Source: Caecitellus pseudoparvulus | Taxonomy: Eukaryota > Bigyra: Bicosoecida | Assembly: GCA_965644315.1 (NCBI GenBank) | Contig: CBFFRQ010000176.1 | Location: 1 to 31,060 of the forward strand | DNA: 31,060 nt | Reading direction: 5' to 3' | In this document: positions 11,601 to 20,484 of the stretch, piece after piece | How positions within the stretch are numbered: position 1 is the stretch's first letter | Layout of the letters: the number at the start of each line of letters is the position of its first letter | Made by a program: the position numbers and the translations under genes | Notes under the pieces: generated by a model | Seen by the model: the letters and a program-made list of their open reading frames with translations, nothing else | Database searches by the model: none | What the model was told of the DNA's origin: nothing

Positions 11601-12818
11601 CCGCATCTTTGAGCTGCTTCTTGGCCGCGCCTTCGCCTCGCCTCTTCAACAGCAGCATCGAACGGAGGGGCACGCCCAAGTTCATGATCGATAATTCCCG
11701 GGCTTGGCTGTTGAACCACGCAGTGCGGACGGCCACTTCCAGCTGCGCCTTGAAGTCGGCCACCATGCTTGCAGAGACATGCTCAGGCAGCTCCTCTTTG
11801 CAAAATGCGTCAATGTCACACTTGGCCAGTGAGTCCACAGAGTATGAGCAGAGGCTCTTCAGAACCTTGACTCTGTCCTCCGCCTTCGTAGTACCCTGCA
11901 TCATCTTCATGGAGACCCTCACGACTCCACAACGCTTGAGAATTTCCCACAGCTCGTCTCCAGCACTTTTCTGAATAAACAAAAGCAAGCAGCCACTATG
12001 ATGCGCAAGGAAGGGGAACACAAAGCGGGAAGTGCTCAACTCACCTTGCATGTCAACACTTCACTCTTGATGGCTTCCTGTGCTTCCATCTTCGCCACCA
12101 TCTTCGCCAGCTTGGTTTCGATCTTCAACAGTTCGGCCTTTGCGTCGCTCAAGTATGTCGGCAGCTTCCTCACCCACACTTGAGTAACGCGGTTTTCGAA
12201 CTTCACCCCAATCGAGCTGATCAGTTCACCTTCTTGAGCAAGTTCCAAGCTGACGTCAATTGGCATGTCAAAAATGGAAGCAAGGAAACTATTTTGTTTT
12301 TCGGTACTTTCATTCTCGAATCGAATCCCAAAATCAACTTGAGTTATGAAGCCGCTTGAGACGAGGGCTTGAACCACGTTTACGTCGGGAGGTGCCTGCG
12401 AAGAAGGCCAGACAAAGTGCAGGGCACGATGCCTCGCGCAGGCACACCTCAAGGGCAAGCTACGTACCTTCAGCTTCTTGAGGGCAGAAAGGGCTATTTC
12501 CAATGGAACCTCTCCTTCTGCTTGCTCAAGCTCAGCCAAAGCCACAAGCAACTTCTCCCTCTTCTTCTGCGGAAACTTTCCCCACCATTTCGTGCTCCGT
12601 AGCACTTCCCTGACCTCCCGAGGTTCCTCCGTCGCAGCACCAGCCACAGATGAAGCGTGGCGCAGCAAGCTGGGTGCCTGGGGCGGCTTGGGTGTGCGCG
12701 GTGGAGGCCAGAGCACTGGAGCAGCAGCAAATTCCGCTCCAACACTTCGCAACGCCAACACAGGCCGCAGTGACGCCCCCACAGCACGTGACAAAGTCAC
12801 TGCAGCCTTCAAGCTCAT
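8647..12818 (-). CDS. CR-A: Crinkler/RHS-like NTPase-nuclease with mitochondrial-type leader
   Basis: There are three exons: 12818-12468 (117 aa), 12395-12045 (117 aa) and 11970-8647 (1107 aa plus TGA), giving 1341 aa. Both introns are GT-AG and phase 0. The first 28 or so residues have no acidic residue and are rich in Ala, Ser, Leu and Arg, with RHASS further on, as in mitochondrial presequences. A P-loop follows (AAHGTGKS, Lys538), then GGDVLYMS, a Walker B with VDEAN (Asp648-Glu649), and a C-terminal PD-(D/E)XK-like core: NFPAVD (Asp1067), then FIETT (Glu1096), with a last strand FFIYCT. The NFPAVD...x-E-x-T arrangement matches the nuclease part of Crinkler and RHS proteins as I know them. 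An inserted Lys/Gly/Ser-rich linker lies at about 699-747. By family analogy it is an ATP-driven DNA-cutting protein or effector. The mitochondrial location is inferred. Confidence 0.75.
11971..12044 (-). other. CR-A intron 2 (74 nt, phase 0)
   Basis: The donor is AAG|GTGAGT and the acceptor TTATTCAG|AAA, both strong. The tenth base of the intron completes an in-frame TGA (GTG AGT TGA), so an unspliced message would stop straight after exon 2. The CR-B intron at the same position starts with the same ten bases. Confidence 0.9.
12396..12467 (-). other. CR-A intron 1 (72 nt, phase 0)
   Basis: The donor is AAG|GTACGT and the acceptor TTCGCAG|GCA. The intron is a multiple of three and has no in-frame stop, so retention would insert 24 residues without breaking the frame. 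Alignment with CR-B (KLK or RLK, then A/T-P-D-V-N after the junction) fixes the splice choice. Confidence 0.85.
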
Positions 12819-12874
12819 GGTACCTTGCCTAGATGTTCAGGCACCGCAGATGCTCCAGGTGCGCGCTCACTACT

Positions 12875-12968
12875 CAAGGCTGTGTTGGTGCGGAAGTGTG
12901 CGCAAGTCCGCACAAGGCAGAGCTGCACGAAGCTCCGAGGTGAGGCAAGCTTGAACACAATGTGCCAG
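12875..12968 (-). promoter_or_regulatory. Upstream block conserved between CR-A and CR-B
   Basis: This 94-base stretch begins 57 bases upstream of the CR-A start codon. It aligns without gaps to 28447-28540, which begins 56 bases upstream of the CR-B start. By hand count about 67 of 94 bases match, with the best blocks at the ends (CAAGGCTG...GGTGCGGAAGTGTG, and GTGAGGCAAG...ATGTGCCAG). It is likely 5' UTR or core promoter copied with the gene. Whether it is under selection or just not yet diverged cannot be told from two copies. Confidence 0.45.
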
Positions 12969-13336
12969 ATGAGCAGTACACACTTCGCCCATGGGCACTT
13001 TCATGAAATATGATGTTTTTGCCGTCAGCGCACCGTCGCGCAGCTTCGGCCAACCACACGAAATGCTGTCTTGAGAGTTACGCGAATGATGCCAAAACAT
13101 GTCTCACGCTGCTGAAACCGGAGTGTCAACGACAGAACAAAGAGGAACCAGCGGCAGCTGCACCAGCAGACGCGCCTGCCAATACGCTCCATGACATTTC
13201 ATCAACTACTTTTTGGTTGCCCGCTCCTCCCACCTCCAGCACAGAGCCAAAGTAGGATCGAATCCCACCCGTCAGAGCGACCCAGTGGCAAACAGCACTG
13301 AGGCCATCCACGAGCCCTTCAATATGATGTGCAAGC
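12969..13336. other. Spacer upstream of CR-A
   Basis: About 370 bases lie between the conserved CR-A upstream block and the 3' edge of the decayed adhesin-like gene. I see no coding frame, repeat or RNA gene. It is presumed promoter-distal sequence of CR-A. Confidence 0.4.
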
Positions 13337-16300
13337 TCATACAGATGTAATCATCAACAATTTATTCAATGTGCAGCTAGCCTTCATGCCGCACGCTGTG
13401 GGCTTTCCGCGAGCAAGTTGTACCTCGCCGCCGCGCCCAGATTCCCAGGCAAGCTGCGAATTTAGCACGATCACGAGGCCACAGCTCAACACAAGCTGCC
13501 TCCTTCGGAAAACACTCGCAAAAGACATCCGAGTTTTCTGTGCACAAGCAGCGTCTGCGATGCCTGACTGGGCGTCCCAAGGCGCATCAGCTGTGAAGGT
13601 GAGGCCTGTGGCTTGCGTGAACGCCGCAGCGGACAAGGACCCCTCGTTGAGCTGGGTGCCTTGGGCTGGCACGAATGCCAGCTGCCCCTCCACAGCAGAA
13701 GGCGCTTCGCCCAGGACGGACGCAGCAAGAGAGTGCAGCGCACGGGCCAGAGCACGCTGGTTGTGCACTGTGCCCTGCCAAACGCCATCTGCATCCAGGG
13801 TGCTGCTCGCCGCCAACGCCATGGACAGCGGCTGCTGCACTGGCGCACTCCAAGCTGCGTCCACAGTCACACCCACGCTGGAGGCGACACTCGTCCAGCC
13901 GTCACTGGACTGCACGTGGAGGTTGGGGAATACGTGTGAGCCACTGGCAAGGTGCAGGCCAGACACCAGCAGCTCGCCTTGCAGTGCCTGCAGCTGGTCC
14001 AGCGGCACTGGCTGTGCGCCTCGCAAGTCTCACAAGCCTGGCTGGGAGCCTAGGGAGATCTGCACAGAGTGCACAGGAGCCTGGGAAGCCACGTTCCACT
14101 GCACAGCCACGGCAGTTGTGTTCTGCTGGAAGCAGCACAGCTCGCTCGCACTACCGCTGGCAGTCAGCGGCACAGGTGCAATGGTACCTGAGAAGGCGGC
14201 CTCTTGCCCGATGAAAGTGCTTCCACTGCTTGTGTTGGCAACGTTCCCCGCGCTGTCTGTCGCCCTCGCTGACAACGTCAACGCTTCCTGCTCACTGCCC
14301 AGGGGCAAGGACAGGGTTGTGGCGGAGAGGGTGGCGTTTGTATCCAGACCAGCTGCAGGCGGAAGCAGCGACACCTCTTGTGCCGTGCCCAGAGCAGTCC
14401 ACCACAGCACTGCAGCTCCAGAGGAGGCATTCACAACAGACACCTCGTAGGTCAGGGAGCCCGCAGTCGCCACGGCGTCATGCCACCGCCAGCACGCGTG
14501 CACTGGCGCCCCAACTGGCAGGAACAAGTTCTCAACAAGCGGTGTGAACCCCGCATGCCCCCTGCAGGCAGCAGACACTGACAGCCAAGTGGGCACAGGA
14601 GCTGCCGTGTCCACCACGATGCCGTCTGTGAAGGCGTACGTCTGCAGGCCAGCGGCGCTGGTCAACACGACGGTTCCGTACAGCACTTCGCCTTGGCTCA
14701 GGGCAGAGCCGGGCACAGCAGAACACGTGCCTGAGGCCAGGCCAGGCAGCGCGTGCACGCCTGCCTGGGACGCTGGCACAACGTCCTCTGCATCGGGGCT
14801 GGTGCCCCACATGCACTGCACGTGTTCCAGGCCAGACTCGGCATCCGCCGCGCCCTCCCACGCCAGCGCCAGGAAGTCCGCAGACGCTGTGGCTGCTGCG
14901 TCGAAGGATGCAGCCAGCTCGTCGCTATCCAGGGGCGCCCGCAGCGAATCCGACACCCGCAGCAGTGTGGGGCCAGTGGCGTCCACTGCACCCGTGCGAG
15001 CGGTGCTGGTGGTGTACTCGCCAGCGCCATTGGCGACAGTGAGAGAGAAGTAGACCCGCTGCCCATGCACGATGTTGGAGGCCAGGAATATGTCGAGGGA
15101 GTCCAGAGGCACAGCGGCAGGAGGTGCGAGCTGCGTGCCGCTTTGGGAAGTGCCAGCCGACACGACCACCACAGCCAGGCCGCTCTCGGCATCTGCAGCG
15201 GCATCAAACGTCAGCGCAAACGCGCCTGCTGCCCCAGACATGGAGGGGGCGCAAGGTGTGCACTCAGTGATGGAGGCGCCGTGGGTGGCCTTGTACGTGC
15301 CCAGGGGGCAGGGGCACAGGCGCCACTGGCCGCCTCTCAGTGGGTGCCTGGAGCACACGGCAGGGCTGGGGAATCTGAAGACACTGTCGGGCTGGGGGCA
15401 GCAATCCCAGTGGCACCCGAGTTGCAGGCGTCACAGAGGGCGGGTTCATTGCCCAGCACTTGCTTGCAGGCGGGCACAGCACAGGGGCGGCAAGCCTTGC
15501 TCGTCGCGTTCAACACGAAGCCCGGCCCACACTGGCACACGCCGCCGCCGTGCGTGAAGTCGGGCACGAATGCGGCATTGGGGTCGGCACAGGCGCACGT
15601 GCTGCGCCCCGCAGGATCCCCGATCCCGAACGCCGTCAGCAGCAGGGTCTGTGCACTTGCGCCAGCCAGGGAAGGCAGCGTCTCGTCACAGGCAAAGCCG
15701 TCCGAGGAGGCAACACTGGCGTGTCCCGCTATGTTCGTGGCGCGCACACTGGTGTACAAAGTGCTCCCAGGTGTCAACTCGAGGCCTGTAGCAGCCCATG
15801 CCGTGCGTTGCGCCAGGACTGTCCAGGGCATGACGTCATCCAGTCCTGCAGCGCTGCCAAGCGCAACCTCGTACGTTGCGATGCCAGAGGGGTCCCCGAA
15901 GGAGTCCCAGCTCGCAGCCGCCTGGCTGCAGTCAGCGGAAAAGTCCACGTCGCCCCCCAGTCGAGCGCTATCGCGCGCGATACCGGCGGTGGGCCCACTT
16001 GTGACCAAGGGTGCAGGGCGCCCCACTGCTCGGCGCGCCAGGCCTGCTGCGTTGGTCGCCTTGACGCTGCAGGCCACGAACCAGCTTTCAGGGAGGGGGT
16101 CCGGCACCCCATCGCTCCCGGGGGTGAAGGTGGCTTGGGCCTCACTTGGTCCCAGGGACAGCACATTGGACATCGGCACGATGGAGCCAGTCCCACCCGC
16201 CGTCACCTCCACCAGCTCCACTTCAATGCCCACCACTGGTGCCTGGGCGTCCTGCACGCCTGCCCATCCACACGTGGCCTGTGTCGCATCGCTCAAAAGG

Positions 16301-16812
16301 GACACTTTGCTGCCAGTGGCGTCAAGGAAGTGCACGCTGCCGATGTCTGGCGGGGTGATGTCCACGACGACGGGCTTGGAGAACACTGTGCACCGGCCAG
16401 CTTCGTTGGTGCCAATCACGGACATGTAGTACTTGGGGCCAGTGACCAGGTGCACGCCACTCCAGGTGGCAGCTGGGCCGGCGAGAGGTGTGGAATACCC
16501 CTGCACCTGCTCCCCACAAGGCGACGTGCCAAGGGCGGCTGAGAAAACAACATCTCCCTCTGCGTCCAGGAACGGCGCCCAGGACAGGGCGACAGCGCTG
16601 GTGGAGGGCGCGTAGTACACGCCATCCAGGAGCTGCCCGTCCGTCACTGCCGCTGTGCCGTCGAGTGTCGCCGCTGTCTCGTCTGGGGTGAAGGAGGTGT
16701 GTTCCACACCCAGCAGCGCTCCGTCCTTGTCATACGGGATGAGTGTCACGTGAATATCGGTCTCAGTCAGCAAACCAAGGTCACTGGTACTGGCCTGTGT
16801 GGCAGTGCACAC
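13337..16812 (-). pseudogene. Decayed surface/adhesin-like gene with FN3-like and Cys-rich repeats
   Basis: Three minus-strand frames form one protein-like series: 16812-15337, 15358-14030 and 14026-13337. It is Ala/Ser/Thr/Gly-rich with recurring fibronectin-type-III-like modules marked by D-A-E-S-G-L or similar, V-D-x-T-x-P linkers and T-S-V-R-A-T-N-style strands. A Cys-rich segment near 15230-15560 has CxxC pairs and a C-P-C-P-L-G-T-Y motif like GCC2/GCC3 or EGF-type modules of secreted receptors. Breaks: a TGA at 15337-15339, an apparent one-base loss in the C run at about 15311-15314, and an in-frame TGA at 14030-14032 after which the same frame and style continue. The 5' side starts at a possible acceptor (CACACAG|GCC, exon from 16794) with no recognisable upstream exon, and no signal peptide or anchor is visible. 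Bona fide genes here use TGA as a terminator, so recoding is unlikely. Truncation and decay are inferred. Unusual small introns are the alternative. Confidence 0.62.
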
Positions 16813-17271
16813 CTACGTCAGTGAACGCAATAAAGCATCGCATGGGCTTGTTTCCAAGAACCACGTGGGCGAGGTAAGCTACAGCCCGTCTGTGGAATCT
16901 TTCCTCATTTCCGCAGTATTTGGCCGATTTCGCATGCTCGACACAATCAAATGGAATACGTTCAATTCATCCTGCCAAAGTCATGCCTGGAGGCTGTGTT
17001 GCTCCCGCCTGAGAGCACTGCACAGTGCTGGTGTGGCGTTTCAGGTTGCTTCACCACGACAAAACACGAGGCCTGCGATATCTCTGCATTGGGCTGCACT
17101 CTACCGGCTCTGAATAGCTGGGAGGATCGTAGCATGTAGGCGATTTGAAGAAGATTTGAATTGGTTCCCAAGTCTCTCAGACCACGCGTCTAGCCTCGGG
17201 ATCCTGGCTGGCTTGTGTGTGGATGAAACTCCCTTCATCCAGCCGCAGAGCCAGTGGCCCTGCTCCAGCCC
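16813..17271. other. Spacer between pseudogene and transposase gene
   Basis: About 460 bases hold no frame that looks coding and no recognisable upstream exon of the adhesin-like gene. It may contain one end of the transposon that carried the neighbouring transposase. I searched by eye for an inverted copy on the other side (19639-20484) and found none. Confidence 0.4.
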
Positions 17272-19638
17272 TCAGCACCGTGCACACTTGGCACTCGGCT
17301 GGCTGAGACCATGTTGCCTTGATCGCTTCCCCCACTGGGCAAACTGCTCTTCCTCCCGCTGCACCTTGCTGGCCACTCGCTCGACCTGGCCGACAGTGGC
17401 GTGAGCAGCGGAGGCGATGCGGGACGCTGCTGTGTTGGGGCTGTACCTGGCAGTCTTGGCCTCTTGCGCCTCCCGCTCCTCCATGAGCAGTCGGCAATTG
17501 TCTTCCTCAACCTCTGGCGTGACGGACGAGCTGGCCTTGTGGTACAGGGGCAGGCCAGAGGCCTTGGCTTCCTCGAATGTGGTCGGGGCAGGCGCATCCG
17601 GGCAGCTCTGCAAGGCTGCTGTCAAGGCACCTCGAGCAAAGCCACCTACATCACCAGTCAGAACAGAGCAAAACTCCAGAGTGGCTGCAACGTCTTGAGA
17701 CTTGCTGCGGGTCTCTTCCTGGCGGCATTCACCGCTTGCATCCTTGGACAGCAGCTTGGCCGCAGTGGCCTGGTTTTTCTCCAGCCAGTACAGCGTCAGG
17801 ATCATGTCGGCGACATCCAGACGGGTGGATGTGCCTGCTGACACCATGTGCCGCATGCCAGAGTGCAGGCTCTCATTGCCCCCGGTGGTGGTGGCGCCGT
17901 GCACCGCGTCACGCCCATCCAGCAAGCCTTGCAGCCCCACATCGTTCTGCAATGACGCCTTGACCCGAGCGCGAACTGCGTGGAAGGAGGACTTGTGATC
18001 CAGGATGCCGCGTGTGATGCGGCCTTGCACGGCAGTGCCTGCGCCACCCCGCGACTGAGGCGCCCACACCTGGCGAAACAGGTTTGCAGTGCGCTCCGAT
18101 GCCGCTGAGGCCTGATTGTGAGTGCAGGGTCCAATGTGAAGAGGGAGGATGGGCACCCCGCTTGGGTGCAGTCCAGCCTGAGTTGGTGTGAAATGCTCTC
18201 CCCGGCCCCGATGGAGTAGCATGCCTGCTGAAGTGGCGCAAGCAGCAGCCAGAGCGAGGGGGGCGTGCTTGCGAAGCCTTGCAGCAGCTCCAACTGCACG
18301 CCCTAAGCCGTACAGAGACCACCCATAGGCTATGAGGAATGCCTGGACTCGGGCCTTCTGGGGGTCTGACAGGGTCTTGCGTTGCAAGATGCGGCAGGCG
18401 CAGTCGATGAAGGCCTGGATGTCGGCATGTTCAGCAGGGTCCAAGGCGGCTCGTTGCCGAGCAATGGCAGCCTCTGGCAGGAGCAACTGGGGAGACACCA
18501 CGCCCAGTGCAGGCGTCCGGATCCACTCCACTGTGTCGAACCACAGCCTGATGAAGAGTGGGCCATCCTGGTGCATGGCTCGCTTGGGAATGGCCTTGGC
18601 CACGCGGCAGGCAAAGTGCCACGGATCCACCGCGAACCGCACCACGCCTTTCTGCAGTAGTGGGAAGTGCACGTCGATGATTGCTTGCAGGGCGTGCTGG
18701 TGGGTCTTGAGGTTGTCCACTGTGATGACGCTGGGATGGGACGCAGCTGGGCCGCGCTCCCGCAAGTGCCCCTTCAGCCTGCACAGCACTAAGCCCAGGA
18801 CCCAGGCCAGGTTCGCCGCGCTTTCGAGGCCCGTAAACATGGGAGGCTGCAGGATGAAGCCGTACCGGCCCACAACCGTGGCTATGCTGGGGGCAACTCG
18901 CCACTGAGTCTTGCCTGTGGCCCGCGTGGCCCGGCCTCCGCTGCCCGCACAGGCTTCCCCCTCTGAACCCTCCTCGTCGCTGTCGCTGTCGCTGTCTTCT
19001 TCACCATCCGGCTCATCTCCGGGCTCTTCCTCGCCCAGCCCGTGCTCTGCGCTGGCTGACACAGCTGTGGCCCTCCGCAGTGGCTGCGGGCCTGCGACGT
19101 GCACCCTGGCCGAAGATGCAAAGGCCCAGTCCACGCTGATAGTGTCAGCGAAGCGTGCGAGGGCCTGCAGGTACCCCTCCAAGTGTGGCTTGACAGCGGC
19201 ATGGTAGATGTGCAGGATGGCATCCCGCAGAGCCTTCACGCTTGTGCTGGATCGCACCCTGCCCACGACGTGCAACCTGGCTCGGGACACTGCGCGGGCC
19301 AGTGATTGCTGCTTCTCAGGGCGTGCAACAACGGAGAAGTGCTTCCTGAACAGCGTCTCTTTCCAGGAGTCCACTTTGTGTTCGAAGGGCCGTATGAGGT
19401 CTCGCCAGAAGGCTGCGTGCACCTTGACCTTGCCTTCGCGGCGGTGGATGTCGGAGCACTCCCACAGCCGATTGGTACACATGACGTGCACAGTGAGATG
19501 TGTCAGAGGGTAAGGGTTTAGTAGTGAACGACTTTGGGTGCAGGTTACGTGTGCGAGGCTGCGCTGCCAGGGGCGGGGTCGACGCCGTGCCGGGCTGGGC
19601 CATGGCTTGAGCTGCCGCTGTAGTGCTGGAGGCAGCAT
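17272..19638 (-). CDS. Probable DDE/RNase H-fold transposase
   Basis: This is a 788-residue open frame. Three spaced acidic motifs suggest an RNase H-like transposase core: ISVDWAF (Asp170), RFAVDPWHF (Asp338, with His341) and GGNESLH (Glu589). The large gap before the Glu would be an insertion domain. The N-x-x-L-H context after the Glu and the V-D-x-x-H context recall large eukaryotic transposase-derived proteins of the MULE/KDZ type; I cannot name the family. A Glu/Asp/Ser-rich linker at about 198-232 separates the first strand from the second. The C-terminus is charged and helical. The ATG at 19638 lies in a Pro/Arg-rich stretch unlike a transposase N-terminus, and coding-like frames continue upstream to about 19846, so an upstream exon or a truncation is possible. 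No inverted repeats or target duplications were found, so current mobility is not shown. Confidence 0.55.
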   Translation of the reverse strand: MLPPALQRQLKPWPSPARRRPRPWQRSLAHVTCTQSRSLLNPYPLTHLTVHVMCTNRLWECSDIHRREGKVKVHAAFWRDLIRPFEHKVDSWKETLFRKHFSVVARPEKQQSLARAVSRARLHVVGRVRSSTSVKALRDAILHIYHAAVKPHLEGYLQALARFADTISVDWAFASSARVHVAGPQPLRRATAVSASAEHGLGEEEPGDEPDGEEDSDSDSDEEGSEGEACAGSGGRATRATGKTQWRVAPSIATVVGRYGFILQPPMFTGLESAANLAWVLGLVLCRLKGHLRERGPAASHPSVITVDNLKTHQHALQAIIDVHFPLLQKGVVRFAVDPWHFACRVAKAIPKRAMHQDGPLFIRLWFDTVEWIRTPALGVVSPQLLLPEAAIARQRAALDPAEHADIQAFIDCACRILQRKTLSDPQKARVQAFLIAYGWSLYGLGRAVGAAARLRKHAPLALAAACATSAGMLLHRGRGEHFTPTQAGLHPSGVPILPLHIGPCTHNQASAASERTANLFRQVWAPQSRGGAGTAVQGRITRGILDHKSSFHAVRARVKASLQNDVGLQGLLDGRDAVHGATTTGGNESLHSGMRHMVSAGTSTRLDVADMILTLYWLEKNQATAAKLLSKDASGECRQEETRSKSQDVAATLEFCSVLTGDVGGFARGALTAALQSCPDAPAPTTFEEAKASGLPLYHKASSSVTPEVEEDNCRLLMEEREAQEAKTARYSPNTAASRIASAAHATVGQVERVASKVQREEEQFAQWGKRSRQHGLSQPSAKCARC

Positions 19639-20484
19639 GATGAGTGGCGATTGAGCCCAAAGATGCTTCTATGAGACGTAAAGCTTTCGCCATAGCTGCG
19701 AAAGTCCTGGCAATGGTGGGTGGATGGGTCGTTCTCTTGGCGTTCCTTGACCGTGAGAGGGGCTTTCCTTTGGTGTAGCGTGCAAACCCGCTGCTGGAGA
19801 CTTTCTCGGCAATGGCCTGAGCCACAGGCAAAGTCTGCCTTCTCACCTTGTGATAGGTACTTTTTCATAGGTATTGGCTCATCAAGCACAGCAGTCGCCC
19901 ACAATATAGGTTTGGTTCTCCAGAAAGAACTGTGCCTCCCGTGCTAACCACAACCGATTTCCGCAACAAAGTTCGCAGTCCTGCACAGCCCCCCTTGCGG
20001 CCTCTCGCTCAGCAGTGGTGAGAAAAATGACCTCTTCTCAATCTTAAGTGTGGTAAGGTTTGACACTCGCCGCCCTAGCCTCCCACCCCAGCTTCCTTCG
20101 TTTCCAGGCTGCATTGCACCGTTGACTGGCTCAGCTCACCAAAAAGCAACGCATGTTGGAAGTCGCCGTTCACGAAGGCATGGCTGATCACGCGTGAGTT
20201 CTCCAATCCAAATCAAGTGGCATCTTATTATAGAATGGAAATTGCAAGCTTGCTTGTTTGGTCAGCCCCAATGGCGGTGCAGCCTCGATTTTTGAAGGCA
20301 AGGCTTGCAGCCGGTCGGCCACGCGACGCGCGTCGAGCCCGGCAAGCTGCTTCGCGTTGCGCTTGCTGCAATTGCTCTACCTCTCTGGTAATTGAATACC
20401 ATGCACAAGGGGGGTCTTGCCAAAAAGTTCCACGGCACTTCAGCGGTTGGAGTCGATGTCGATGGTTCTTGGCAGCTCTATCGG
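19639..20484. other. Intergenic region between CR-C and transposase
   Basis: About 850 bases. Near 19560-19904 the minus strand has two overlapping open frames that could hold an N-terminal exon of the transposase (a stretch with GFARYTKGK, and another with two cysteines), but neither joins clearly. A 16-base string at 19949-19964 is identical to 8368-8383. The remainder, including an AT-richer part near 20030-20230, shows nothing I can name. It must include the CR-C 3' UTR. Confidence 0.4.

Noticed and set aside
11971-12051. Alternative CR-A start inside the last large exon's frame (at 12051)
   Set aside because: The first 27 or so residues of that frame are intron 2; strong splice sites and alignment with CR-B show that translation starts at 12818. 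The same applies to 27641 in CR-B.
14030-14032. TGA read as an amino acid (altered genetic code)
   Set aside because: CR-A, CR-C and the SPRY/EF-hand gene all end at TGA after intact C-termini, so TGA is a normal stop here.
14753-16429. 558-residue plus-strand open frame opposite the adhesin-like remnant
   Set aside because: It is low-complexity, without recognisable domains. The minus strand shows ordered repeats and Cys pairs, so this is a shadow.
19506-19520. Interstitial telomere-like AGGGTAAGGGTTTAG
   Set aside because: It is only about two imperfect units within the transposase frame; too short to mean a fused end.
16813-20484. Terminal inverted repeats flanking the transposase
   Set aside because: None was found by eye on either side; short or diverged repeats could be missed.
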